This document shows, piece after piece, positions 44,220 through 55,455 of a DNA stretch of 56,137 nucleotides; the stretch's first letter is position 1; the number at the start of each line of letters is the position of its first letter. The notes under the pieces are model-generated. The model was not told the origin of the DNA. It worked only from the letters and a program-made list of their open reading frames with translations, and searched no databases. Location of the stretch: positions 214,415-270,551 of the forward strand of contig ML976751.1 in NCBI GenBank assembly GCA_010015655.1. Reading direction: 5' to 3'. This DNA is from Bimuria novae-zelandiae CBS 107.79. Its lineage: Eukaryota; Ascomycota; Dothideomycetes; Pleosporales; Didymosphaeriaceae. A program made the translations under genes and the position numbers.

Positions 44220-46798
44220 CTCGGCCCCTAGCGGTCGATATCGATTTTTCTCCGAAAAAGGCCGTGCGGAGCACGGCCCTACAAGCTCAATGGGCCACAC
44301 ATGCTCAATGGGCCACACATGCTCAATGGGCCAGCTGCACTTTGATACCCACCACCACATCAAAACACGCCCTATTTACATCAAATAAAATGCCAAAGAT
44401 CACGAAGAGCATGTCCACTTACCGATCCGAATGTGAAATTATCGAAAAACACGTTGTGGTGTTAAAGACTTTGACGCGGCCAAACATACGCGCATACTGT
44501 CGCGATCGCAACATCAATTATCTACGCAAACGCCTACAACGCGCGTTTAACGGCCAAAACAATAGGTTAACAAGGCCGCCTACTAATAAAAAGCTCTCTA
44601 GTGAACAAGAGCTTGCTCTCGAACGTTTTTGCGATACAATAGACGATATTGGATTTGGCATAACAAAGGATTTGGTGCGTGGGCAAGCAGACGCTCTGTT
44701 GGCCGCAGTGCACGAAGGAGATGACCCACCGCCGCGTGTAGGCGTCCACTGGGCATCTAGATGGCTGGATTCTCATACAAAATACTACAAGGCAAAGGCA
44801 AAGCCAATTGACCTTGCACGGAAGCTTGCCCAATCGCCGGAAGGCCTTCAAGCCTGGTTTAATAAGCTGGCTGAGTACAAACAACGCAGGGCCATCACCG
44901 ACGCAAACATGTACAATATGGATGAAACAGGCGTGCGTATCGGTGTTGCAAAGTCGTCCTACGTATACACAAAACGCGGGCAAGATATATTAATACCCAC
45001 TGCAACAAACAGGGAGCTTATTTCTCTTGTGGAGTGTTGCGCTGCGGATGGCCGTTCTATTGCTCCTATGCTTATCATCAAGGCAAAGTCGATACTCGAG
45101 CACTGGGCCGTAGATCTGCCTAGCAATTACCTTATAAACGTTACAGATACAGGCTACAGCAACGATCATACTGCCATGGATTGGATACAGCACTTTGAAA
45201 AGATGACCTTAAGCAATATACATGGGCAGTGGAGGCTCCTACTGATCGACGGCCATGGATCTCACCTGACGTACGAGTTTGCTGCTTTTTGTGAGAGTCA
45301 CAAAATACAGCTGTTTACTCTCCCTCCGCACACTACTCATCTCCTCCAGCCTCTGAAGTGGTATCACAGCAGGACGCTTGATTGGGCCTCACGTACAGGC
45401 TCAACGGAAATACGACGGGTAGATTTCTTAGCAATCCTCTCACAAATCCGCCAGCAAACGTTCACTGCTCGAACAATACGCAGCGGGTGGAGGCGTACAG
45501 GCCTATCTCCATTCTGCCCCGAGCAGGTACTAGGGCCTTTAAGGGCCCAAGAGGCTATTAATACTAATAAAAACGCTACCAGGGAGGGCGATAACGTGGA
45601 GCAGCCTATTACTCCTACTATCACGTCCTCTAACAAGGAGGGTAAGTTACCTTTGCTTAATAACCTAACGCCCTCCACACGCAGCCGCTTCCTTAATCAA
45701 CTACTTAACGCAATTAGTACGCCTCAGTTTAAAGAGCTCTCTACACCTTTTTAAACGCCTCAGCCCCGTATAGCGCCTGGAGATATTAGTTAGAGTACAC
45801 CGAAGACGGTCCGTACACTAAATTTACAAGAGAAAGCTATTGCCTTTACACTTAGGGAGTTACTGCCGCGCGAGGTAGCGGAGGACGTGATTTCAACACT
45901 TAAAGGCAGCTCTGCAATGGCCCGCAACGCAGCAGGCCTTGAGCAGGCCTTACACCGTACCCAGGCTGCCGAGCACGCTCGTAGTGAGCGTCGTAGGCGT
46001 AAAAACCGTACTGTCGACGTCGGCGGAGGTGCTGTTTACGCAGAAGATTGCCGTAAAATGGCTGCTCAGCGGGTGATCAACGAGGCCGCCAAACAAGAAG
46101 CAGCAGTGGCCGCTCGTCACCTCCGGGCGCTCAGCAAGCGTATCAACACCTGGAAAAGGATACGTCCAAATATACGCAACTGGGGTAAGAAAGCAAGCAA
46201 GCGTTATGCTGAGGGTCTTACAATTACACAGAATAACAATAAGTGGACCTACACTGGCCCTACGATCAAGTATGAGCGCGAGGCCTGGGAGTACAGAGTC
46301 GAGGACCCATCGCGCGCGGAGATCTTCCGAAGATTGTATGAGAACTCTATACAAAGGTTGGAAAGCAGAGGCAAGTTTCGGGCAGATCGATCGATCGCTG
46401 ACGGCCCGTATGGCGCTGCTGAGCTTGGCCTGATGGCCCGCTGCTCCATGGATCCATATACAATATTGATACACCAAAAAGGACGCTCTGAGGTCAAGCA
46501 GGAGGCAATTGTTCAAGTCCCAGATAGTCAATTCACCATACAAGAGACCCAGGTCGTCAGCAGCGACGACGATAAAGGCTACTCAAGTCCATTTGAAGCA
46601 CTAAATGCAGCAGAAGCTGATTGGGGCTTCTAAGCGACAATTTACATACGGGACGATGTATTTTACATACAAATTACTATACAAATCGCATTTCGTCACA
46701 TTTGGCCCATTGAGTATGTGTGGCCCATTGAGCTTGTAGGGCCGTGCTCCGCACGGCCTTTTTCGGAGAAAAATCGATATCGACCGCTAGGGGCCGAG
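44220..46798 (+). mobile_element. pogo/Tc5-like DNA transposon (pogo-4), best preserved
   Basis: About 92-bp inverted ends starting CTCGGCCCCTAGCGGTCGAT and containing the hairpin GGCCGTGCGGAGCACGGCC. They are flanked by TA (44218-44219 and 46799-46800). The 18-bp word GCTCAATGGGCCACACAT occurs about three times at the left and twice at the right. It is inserted in the MULE, between its left TIR and the end of its transposase gene. It shows hardly any RIP and is the most recent-looking insertion of the nest. Confidence 0.95.
44390..46633 (+). pseudogene. pogo/Tc5-type transposase, two stops and a lost catalytic Asp
   Basis: One frame of 747 codons from ATG 44390 (MPKITKSMSTYRSECEII) to TAA 46631-46633. 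It is interrupted only by TAA at 45752-45754 and TAG at 45791-45793, both expected from CAA/CAG by C-to-T change. An upstream in-frame extension to 44201 crosses the TIR and is not coding. Domains: psq-like helix-turn-helix (residues about 1-60), CENP-B/Tc5-type DNA-binding region (about 65-140), then DDE_1. YNMDETGVRIGV holds the first Asp and LLLIDGHGSHLTYEF the second. At the third motif the sequence goes from HLLQPL straight to KWYH. The sister element at 5422 has eight more residues there, including the Asp. A basic C-terminal extension of about 280 residues follows the stops. It is inactive as it stands. Confidence 0.92.
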
Positions 46799-46817
46799 TA
46801 AATCTCTATCCATAGTC

Positions 46818-49420
46818 TTATAATTGGCCTGTTCGAGCTCTTTTTCTTAATCGCGTTAATAGGGCTGGAGGCTCTTCGCTTTGGATATTACTCTCTTTTT
46901 CATCCCCACTTGCCACAGGCCTTTTGTTTCTACCTGGTGGACTTGATGTGACATTAATAGTGATATTTAGAACAGGGCTAGATATACCAAACGTAAAGGT
47001 ATTGTTCGTAACAGTAGAATTAATGTAAATAACTTGTGAAGTGGCTAGATTTCCTTAAGAGCCGCTGCTGCTTTGCTATTCATCCTCGTCTGGCCGTAGC
47101 TGCTGGTCCAAAATTGGCTGGGGGACTGGAGGTTTAGGAGATAGGGACCACAAGGTTGAATGTTCTGCTTCCGTTGTAGATGCCTGTGCTCCATGAGGTT
47201 GACCCTGTTTATTGTTTCTATTCCCATTTACTGCTTGTCTAGCAGCGCCAATCCCCTGAGCCTAGTGACGCTCTCTTATTGCCTCGATTTCTCTAAGGTC
47301 CGCTTGTATAGCTCTAATCTGTTGCCATAAGGTACCGTGCTTTCTTGAGTCTGGCGGTTGGGAAATTAAAGATAGGCTGAATACGGTTTTATTAGGAAGT
47401 TGAGTTAATACCTATTAATTAGGTATAGCCTGTTCGGGACGGCGCTGGATAGGTGCAATCTAACTAGGATAATCTAATATATCTAGGTGCTGTTAGAAAT
47501 ATGTTGCGCCTAATTAATACTAGTTTTAAGCCTTATCCTGTTGCTCCTTCCGACTATTAGATAATGCTAGATTTCTAAGTCTCTAGGCCTCCGTCTCCCG
47601 CGTCCTTCGCTTTATCCTCTTCTAGACCGGGCGACCTCGCAAGGGAGCGTCAGGAGGTGGCTTTATAATACTATCAGGTTCGAGATTATCTAGTAAAACT
47701 GGTAATAGAGAGTACCTATACTGCTTACGATACTTAGATATCTCGTAGAACTTAGCGATATAGTTCTCGGGTTTAGCATTAAAGAACCGACAGACAGCAA
47801 TCGCATGTCTACAGGGAATTTTATAATCCTAGAAAGCGAGACAAGAGCATTTCTAAGCTTTAAGCTAAACAAGACGAGTGTTCTAGTCTCCTAGATTTAC
47901 TTAGTATACTAGAGCTACTATATTCTCGCGCTCTTAAGGAGTTACAAGGTACTAGTTACTCTCCTTAAGCTCTTTCTAGAAATATGCTATAGCAAAGTTG
48001 GTATACTTTTCGTCTTTCTAGGGGTTATGACGTCTTTCGTAGAATTTCGACATTATATATGTCTATATATAATAGAGTGAATAAAGAATTGGTAAGTTGC
48101 GAGCCTCTTATAGCTTAGTCTTAGTCTAAACAGAATAATAGGCTTTCTAATAGATCCACTTACTATCCATGCGTTATTTATCGACTCGGAAATATTAGAA
48201 CATGTTTAACCAAACCGTGGGAAATTAACTAGTGGTGCATATGATGTTGCGTAGTGCTTTGTATCGATCTGACCCAGATAGTGACGCGCAGGAACAGAAA
48301 GCGACTCGATCTAATCTAAAAAGGCTTTAAATTTAGCCTTTAACTTAACTAGACAAGCAGCTCTAAATATCTTCTTAACCTTTCTTCTAAATTCGTTTCT
48401 AACATTCTCCGCAAGATGTTAGGTATAGTAATAATAGAAAGCCTTTAGGAAAACCTCTTTAATAGCTAGAACTAGACCTTTTGCTTAATCGCTGATAATT
48501 GTAAGATGCTCGAAATCATTATGTTCTTTCTCAGTAGTATCGAGGTTGCCTAGAAAGTATTCTCTAAAGCCATGCAGAAAGCTAAGCTATAATTCTTTAG
48601 ACTCGTTTCTAGCGAATCCCCATATTAATGGTAGGATTTCCTCGTTGGCGTTAAGTGTTGTAAGAATAAGGAGAACCAGGTTCTTATCTAACTTTATATG
48701 GGCACTATTAATACAGACAAACTGTCAAGAGTGCCAAAATGCATGAATACAAGCCTTCGGTGCCACATGGCACTATTCGAAGGATCTATTATTATTTGTT
48801 AAGATGGCAGCGTTCGCCCTTAAAGTAGCATAGTTTCCTTCGTCCTCCAGATCCATATCTGTATTAAGCCCGTTATCCGTAATTGCCTGAAGGAACGGAA
48901 GGATAAGCTGGAAGGACTTTATCTTATCTATAAAAGCACTCTTTTAGATCTCCTTCTTTACGCGCCACGCTTGTAGGTACGATATCTAATTTAAGTGCTA
49001 AAGTCTTTTAGTAGCCTAGATCTAGCGTGGCCTTGTTCGAAAGTCGCTCTTAACTATATCTCCCTATCGGTGAGTAATAAGCTTTACAGATCTTAATGCT
49101 TTCTAATCCTAATAGGAGCTAAAATCGCAGGTGTGAGGGACTAATTTCCGAAGCTCAAATTAATCGGATCGATTCATGTAAGCGATCCAGAGGAAGAATT
49201 TACATCTAGTTTCCTCGCTTGAGCGGCAAATAGCGTGGAATCTCGTCTAATCGCTAGAGGCTACTTTGAATGAAAGCCTCTAGGTTACCATGACGTAAAG
49301 AACTAACTCTTTTGCTTCATCGATTAACGCGAATGTCTGTCCGACAAATAGAGTACTAGGCAAATTCTAGGAGGATGCTATTATAGTAGACTAATATTTT
49401 TTATGTTGCCTCGCGTTAGA
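46818..49420 (-). pseudogene. MULE transposase with SWIM finger, partly RIP-mutated
   Basis: Minus-strand frame ending at TAA 46818-46820 (RLRKRARTGQL). The N-terminal region reads FVGQTFALIDEAKELV (near 49310-49360) and RFHAICRSSEETRCKFFLW, like the FAR1/WRKY-GCM1-type DNA-binding part of MULEs. The catalytic domain has EHLTIISD then AKGLVLAIKEVF (near 48450-48515) and HLAENVRNEF. A SWIM zinc finger CSCLAF...DYKIPCRHAIAVC lies near 47790-47860. Stops are few compared with the Gypsy elements and are TAA/TAG at Gln/Trp positions. The start codon is not clear. The Ser/Pro-rich tail reaches the pogo-4 insertion. Confidence 0.88.
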
Positions 49421-49561
49421 ACGCGTTAACTTATTTATCGCGTTAGACGCGTGATAAGCTATTCTGGTTTTAGCAGGTAGCTAAATCTAACGCAAATAAT
49501 AAGAAGTCCTACTACCTAACACTATATAACTATAATATTATAATATGGACTCTCTTTTTGT

Positions 49562-49777
49562 GTAAAACTGCTTTTGTCTACTGTCCGAAAGCAACTGGGG
49601 GAGCGCAAAGCCCACTAACAGAATAGTGGCATTTAGGATAGGGGCTGTGGCATATAGGATAGAAACAGTGGCATGTGGGATATTTTACGAACTGACGTCA
49701 CGTGTGTGGTAGTGTATCTGAAACAGTGGTAGATGGGAAATTATTACGCCAAGCAGTGGCATGTTTGAAATTTGCCG
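49562..49777. repeat. MULE right terminal inverted repeat
   Basis: Inverted copy of 43979-44181. Inside it the ATGCCACTG words alternate with CTATCC. It ends GAAATTTGCCG before the CTTTTTTAAC duplication. Confidence 0.93.
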
Positions 49778-49787
49778 CTTTTTTAAC

Positions 49788-51955
49788 AGCGTCTCCCTCA
49801 GGTCTATTTTAGGTTTTAGGATTAATACCTTTTAGATATTCTTTAGTAACGCTATAAAGACCCTTAACATATTCTATAACTTTTAGTTTTTTTAGTTTAA
49901 CGCTAATAGGGCGTCTATAATTACTTTTTATAAACTTTAGGGTGTGAATTTCCTTTTCCTATTTTTAATATATACCTTAGTCTTCCCTACGTAGATAGAC
50001 TTCTTAGCTAGGGCTACGCTAACATAATTCTAAGTTAGTTATAGTTTATTTAAAATTATATTATACTCTTCTTCTACTTTAGAGATTTATAATTAATACT
50101 ATTTTATATAGCCCTCTATTTCGATCTCCACCTCTATAGTCTAACTTATATATAAGACCTGGGTATTTACTCTAAAGACTCTAACTTTTCTGTTTAGGTT
50201 ATTACGCTCTAGGTCTGCCTTTTAGACTAATTTCTTAGAGATAAACCTATACGTTATGTAGAATTAAGTATTATAAATATAAACGCAGTATTGTTTACTA
50301 GCGAGTATATAGTAATGAGTGTTAAATATAGCTACTTTTTTTAAAAAAAATTATTATAACTTATTTTAAGGTTCTTACTTAGCTTTTTCTTCTCCAGTCC
50401 GCGTCTTTAGGTGGGAGAACTTAGTTTTTTACTAATAGTATTTTTTTTATAGAGTTATTCTTTTCTTTAGCCTTTAGCTAGCTAGTCTAAGTTTTACTTA
50501 GCCTCTCAGCTAGTAAAAAGGAGTACTAACTCGTATAGTACCCTTTCTTATTATAATAAAAATAGGCGCCTTTTTTATCTCGCTTCTAGAGTACGCTCTT
50601 AGATACCTATATAGCCTATCCGCGCTTGCTCTTTCCTTTAGGCCTTCGCTATAGGGCCCTTCCTGTTTTAACCTAGAAATTAGGCTCTTAGTCTATAGTA
50701 TTATTTATAAACACTTTTCCTTAGAGTCGCGATTATTATAAGTAGTTCTAAAATAGGTTCTCTTTTATAGAGGCTACTTTGTCCTATTGCCTCTATAAGG
50801 TCTAAATCTAGCCTACCTCTATACTAATTATTTAATTCTAAAGGTCGTCTTATATAGCTTATAAGTAAATAACTTTTAATATTCCTTTATTATCTATTTC
50901 TCTAGCCTCTATAGCTAATTAGTTAAATAGTATATTAAAGTTACTTAACTCTATTACTCCTTATTAAAGCTTATAAAGCTTATTCTAAGTCATTTTTTCC
51001 TTATTAAATTCTAGAATAAGTTGTTGAAAAATGCCGAAAAGTTTCCTATAGTGTAATTAGGATTTCTTTTAATATATATTAAACTAATAAGGGCCACGCG
51101 TCCTTTTCGACAACTTATAATATACCTGAAAAGGCCTTTAAGGACCTTTTTATTTTTTTTATTTTTTTTTTAATTTTATAGTCTATCTACGCTTATTAAA
51201 TATGCTATTAGTTCTATTCTCCTTTAAATAAAGGTAGGTCTTCTACTCTAAGCTACTAAAAAGCTACGCGTTTACTATTTTAAGTAATTAGTACTTAACT
51301 TAAGCTTACTTAGGCTATAAGTAATAATTAGCTTACTATTTAAGTAATTTATATAATTATCTTTACGTCTAAAAATAAAAGTAAGATAAAGGTACTTATT
51401 ATAGGCGTTAGCCTTTTTACTATTCCTTTATCTTACTCCCTTTCTTTAGGTAGAGAATAGTTTTCTATAGTACTCTTATCTTACTTATTACTTATAACTA
51501 TGCTAGAGTCCTCTTATTCTATAAGGTGCTAGATATGGCGTATCTACTCCCCTTAAGTAGGCAGGTCGTATCCTTCCTATAATAGTTCTATATAAAGTCT
51601 CTCCTCTAGAGAGGCTCCTCCTAGGGTATCTGCGATAAGGCCACGCGTTTATATAACCTAAGCTCCTAGTTATAGGCGTATATATTTTGTAAAGGATTTA
51701 GCCTGCCCTTTTATATTCTATTTAATCTAATTAAGCGCCTATTAGGGCCTTTATCTTTATAATTATTTACTAAAGGGGAGCTTAGTTTCCCTTTTATATT
51801 ATAGCGCTTATTAAAAACTACTACTTTATTTAGTAATTAGTAAAATAAAAGAGATATTTATCTCATAATAATTACTTTTAAGAAAGAATAAATAATTAAA
51901 TTTAATATAAAAGGCTTTAGGCCTAAGAGACCTAAGATACAAAAAAAAATATAAA
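49788..51955 (-). pseudogene. Gypsy-3 gag and protease region
   Basis: Continuation of Gypsy-3 on the minus strand to the right of the MULE. Near 50550 a CCHC zinc knuckle is recognisable although all four ligands are Tyr, or Tyr after a stop (YFYYNKKGYYTS then Y), each one a TGC/CAC-to-TAC change. Upstream of it a helical gag segment (GVIELSNFNILFN, EAREIDNKGILKV, near 50850-50960) is visible. Protease and the linker to reverse transcriptase lie about 49.8-50.4 kb but are not clear. The 51.0-51.95 kb stretch shows no protein and probably holds the leader. Confidence 0.7.
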
Positions 51956-52146
51956 TAAATTTAATAAGGATTTAAAGTAGCTCCTTCCTACGCTATAAAT
52001 ATAGCTTCTAAGTAAAAATAACTAACTTTAAAGGGGCTAGGTCTATTTCCTAACATATTAAAGGTACCCTAGTGGCCCTTAGCGTTACTTAAGGCTTAGG
52101 CTATAAGGTTTCTTAGCCAAGTACTTCAGAGGCTTAGCCTCTAACG
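51956..52146 (-). repeat. Gypsy-3 5' LTR
   Basis: TAAATTTAATAAGGAT to GCCTCTAACG, the same length as the left copy. It is less mutated in its right half (AGCCAAGTACTTCAGAGGC) than its partner. Confidence 0.8.
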
Positions 52147-53020
52147 CTTAACTACTTAGCTTAACTAGCTAGTGCAGTAAGCTTTAGTAAGGAGCTAGTA
52201 AGCCTTTTGCAATAGTTAAATTATTAGCTAGTAGCGATAGGTTTAGGCGCTAAATATAACGTCCTTTATACCTTTAAGAAGCTTATTAGTGCAGTAAAAC
52301 TTATCTTATAAAAAATTTAGTAGAGCTTACCTATTAAACTTAGTAGTTTTTAAGTAGTAAAAAATGTAAATAATAGCTAAATAGGAGCTCAAAGTTAAAA
52401 AGGTACTAATTAATATTATTTAACGTAGGCAACTTAACTTTAACATGCTTATAAATGTATTTAATACGGGAATACTGTACGCTATAAAGAAGAAGTATTT
52501 TAAGTTAATACTAGTATTACTATTCTACTATTGTAAAATGGCGATTATATAGTAATCCAAGTATAATAGGCTTATAGAGAGTAATAAGGAGAATGCTGCA
52601 GGCATATATAAAAAAAATTAAAAGTAAAAAGAGCGTAAGAGGTTACGTAACCAGGCAGTTAATTAAGTAAGTAAGAAAGATTAGTAAAAATTTCCTATAC
52701 ATTACGCACTGGCTATATAACTAACTTTTTAATTAAGATCTAATTAAGTACGCGCTTACTAAGTAATAAAATAATTTATAAAGGCACTAAAATCAACTAA
52801 AAATACTATATTTTATTAACGTTACTAAAGTCTCCCCTACTATAACCTTTTTGCTATAATAGGTATTATAAGAAATAATAATCACTAATTTAGCGACGTT
52901 AGTAATATCTTACATAGCTATTATAGGCTTTTTTAAAAAAAAAATAGTAGGTATAGGTACCTCCGCGATATTATTATAAATACTAAACCTTTAGTATTAC
53001 GCTATCCCTAGAATTTTTAG
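52147..53020. other. RIP-degraded repeat DNA right of Gypsy-3
   Basis: AT-rich degraded sequence. The first 70 bases resemble 27829-27905. A plus-strand reading gives Lys/Gln/Leu-rich fragments (VAIGLGAKYNVLYTFKKLI near 52230) that I cannot assign. Confidence 0.4.
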
Positions 53021-53026
53021 CACCCC

Positions 53027-53086
53027 TAGCGTCCCTAGCATCCCTATCGCCCCTATCGCCCCTATCGCCTCTATCGCCTACTCTAT
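53027..53086. repeat. 9-bp minisatellite
   Basis: Tandem CCCCTATCG units (variants CCCCTAGCG, TCCCTAGCA, GCCTCTATC), six to seven in a row, in otherwise AT-rich DNA. No coding role is visible. Confidence 0.8.
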
Positions 53087-53099
53087 CTACCTATAGTAT

Positions 53100-54115
53100 T
53101 TAAAAAAATCTTGCGCGGATACTAGCCTATTATCGTAGACGTTGTACACAACATATTTTTTTTTTAAATATTAAAAGTTCTTCTACGTATAATCGCGCTT
53201 ATACTATCTTTTTATGTAGCTTTTTAGCGCCTTAAAAGTTTACTTAATTTTATCATAATCTAGCGAGTAATAGATATTTCATTATGACTCTAGTCTCAGT
53301 ATAGATTATAATAATCTTTTCTAACTTATAGATAAAGGCGTTATTAAAAATTATAAATAATTATTTTCTTAGATAAGGATTATAATAGAGGTGTATTTTA
53401 TTTACTGAAAACTCCGCTATTAGTTCTGGAGTAATTGCTCCTTAATATATTATATAATTAATAGTACTATTTATATATACAGTAAGAAGTAAGCTTTACT
53501 TTTCTAAGTGTCGCGCTAAGTATTATGCGTTTACTAGCGTATTTTTAGGTAACTTGGCATACGATTTATTACTAGTTCTCATATTATAAGCGTTCGTATT
53601 AAGGTGGATAATTTAATTAGGCTTTTATATTTACTAGTAGTGCGCACGAAATGCTTAATAAAAATCTTTAGAATATTTAGTAATAGCGTTTAATAGAGTT
53701 TTTTTAACACTACCTTATAACAACTAGAGTTTTAGTAATAGTTGTTACAGAGATATTTATATTAAATTTATTAATCAAGAAAATATATATTTTATTAATA
53801 TATAATATTATAAGTTTATTCTAAAGGAGCCCTACTAACGCGTCTCTATAGTATTAATAAAGTAATAGTTTCCTGTCTTGGCGCATACATAATAAAGGAT
53901 AGTATATTAAATATTTTCAAGTTAAGCCTATATTTATATATAGTCTTTAGGTGAACTCTAAGTAGTCTATTAATTTCCTAGTTATTTTACCCTAGCTTTA
54001 TACGCTTAATAATTGCCTGCACTAGCAAGGGCTATAAATAGTACCTTATAAGTCTCTTTAAATTATATAATATACTTTATAGGACTTTAAAAATAAAAAA
54101 AGTTAGTATATTTAC
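53100..54115 (-). pseudogene. Possible DDE-type transposase remnant
   Basis: Minus-strand translation near 53950-54020 reads AIIKRIKLG then EINRLLRVHLKTIYKYRLNL. This fits the helix-turn-helix linker at the N-terminus of Tc1/mariner-type (DDE_3-like) transposases. Further down the frame shifts and stops make it unreadable, and no catalytic motif can be claimed. I saw no terminal repeats. Composition changes sharply to normal at about 54120. Confidence 0.3.
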
Positions 54116-54506
54116 CTTAGTTATATCGTTGGCTATACAAAATTGGGAGTACGACGATGAAAACGGGGAAGCGATTACCTAACAAGCGCCCTGTGTGGGT
54201 CGGGACGGTTTTCTGCACAGCACCGATAATGGCTTCCCCGCACCGAGCCGGCTTCCACTGAGGAAGAATTAGGTCAGGACTAGTTATGGGCACGTGACGA
54301 TAATTCTTCGCTTCTTTAAGAGTTTAAATTATTGCTGTATGAACATTACTGTAAAGTATGGTACTAGTCATAGCCTCGGAAAAGCAGAGTAGGAACATCA
54401 AGCACTAGCAGACTACATCAATATCCTTTCAAGCGATGAGGTAAGCAGCTCAGGCATCAAATAACAGTTGAAGCCCACGACACAGTAAACCCAGTGACCC
54501 AGTCTC
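54116..54506. other. Non-repetitive intergenic DNA
   Basis: Near-normal base composition, including GGGCACGTGACGATAATTC and CCGGCTTCCACTGAGG. It is downstream of the transporter pseudogene and I see no gene. It marks the edge of the RIP-mutated block. Confidence 0.5.
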
Positions 54507-55455
54507 TTAGGAGTGCTCTGAATTTTGCGAGTTGTGAACAAGGCGCTGGGTGGCAGTCTCGGTCTTCTTGAATCGCCAAGCTTTAATCTTGCGTTCGAAG
54601 AGTTCGTCCAACTCAGCGGCAGAGCGACTGATTGACTAGTTAGCACTCATGCAAATAGAGAATTCAATTGAACAGGACAGGGCAACTTACCCAGCAGTTT
54701 CTGGGATAAGGAGCCAGCTTCCAACGACCCAAATGAGGCCAACACCAGCATAGAAGAAGCCAGTCTAGTACCTCCAGTTCCACTTGTGCGTATTGACCAT
54801 GTAGGGCGTCAGAACGGACATGATAAGGCCACTGATAGAGTTGGCGGAGGCAGCGAAACCGGAAGTATAGGGGCGCAGACGCTGGGATGATATCTCGCCA
54901 ATGTAACCCCAACCAGCAGCGCCGTTGCCAGCAATACCGATATCTAAGTAGTAGTGTTAGTAATTGATTGATCGGGGTAAAGGTGGCAGGGCATACTCCA
55001 CAAGCAGGCAAACAAGACGAAGATGTAGGTCGTCGCTTTGCTCTCAGGGGTAACTCCAAGAATACCAACAACAAGGCATGCAATCCACATTAGAGTAGTC
55101 GAGAAGCAGGCCATAAGTCGACGACCAAGCTTGTCAACAAGGATGACGGCGCTCACAACAGTCACAATCTGCAAAGAGGTCGTGATAGCCTTGATCTTAA
55201 AGGGGTCTGCCAGACCGGCCTGCTGGAAGAAATAAGTACCGAAGGTACCAAACAGGGCCAGACCAAGGAACTGCTGCGCGGCAATAGCCCAGAGTGCCGT
55301 GATAGTTCGGCGTCCGTCAACACCTCTGAAGATAGCAACCCAGCTCTCATTGCGTTGCTCAACAGCGATAGCACGTTCATGCTCAATGTTCAAGGCAAGT
55401 ACGGAGGTGCATATCAAAAGTCCGCGCTCACCGCCTTTGAACCGATTAGTAATCA
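54507..55455 (-). pseudogene. MFS sugar transporter, C-terminal half, broken
   Basis: Three minus-strand exons (55455 to 54997, 54943-54691, 54627-54507) with GT-AG introns at 54944-54996 and 54628-54690, each with a CTAAC branch-like word. The readable part is HERAIAVEQRNESW, RTITALWAIAAQQFLGLALF, the sugar-porter motif DKLGRR, GYIGEISSQRLRPYTSGF, then LIPETAG and ELDELFERKIKAWRF. It covers roughly transmembrane helices 7-12 of a 12-helix plasma-membrane proton/sugar symporter of the quinate/lactose-permease type. No start codon precedes it. Homology fades near 55450, just before the Tc1/mariner element. An in-frame TAG at 54765-54767 (between WRY and TGFF) also breaks it. It is probably a gene split by the transposon, with its first half outside the window. 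Confidence 0.88.

Larger units (their letters stand above)
43979..49777 (-). mobile_element. Mutator-like DNA transposon (MULE)
   Basis: Long inverted ends of about 200-215 bp, beginning CGGCAAATTTCAAACATGCC, with repeated ATGCCACTGTTTC words. They are flanked by a perfect 10-bp duplication CTTTTTTAAC (43969-43978 and 49778-49787). Long TIRs, a 9-11-bp duplication and a MULE transposase with a SWIM finger all agree. It is inserted in the Gypsy-3 pol just upstream of the reverse transcriptase. Removing it and the nested pogo-4 leaves about 3.2 kb. Confidence 0.95.
29614..52146 (-). mobile_element. Gypsy LTR retrotransposon (Gypsy-3), host of the large nest
   Basis: Two 191-bp LTRs (29614-29804 and 51956-52146) in the same orientation lie 22 kb apart. 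Between them a minus-strand gag-pol is split by Gypsy-2 (with its 5-bp duplication) and by the MULE (with its 10-bp duplication). Subtracting both leaves about 7.4 kb, a normal Gypsy size. A C11 run (29807-29817) next to the left LTR is a perfect polypurine tract on the minus strand, which makes that LTR the 3' one. I do not see matching 5-bp flanks, and the outer ends may extend by about 6 bp. Confidence 0.8.

Noticed and set aside
44567..46543. Several open frames on the minus strand or in other phases across the pogo-4 transposase (for example 45950-46543)
   Set aside because: They lie opposite or out of phase with a frame that has clear transposase motifs and show no domain of their own.
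54944..54996. Frame shift in the transporter gene
   Set aside because: The break coincides with a GTATGC...CTAAC...TTAG intron whose removal restores the expected WNIGIAG sequence, so it is splicing and not damage.
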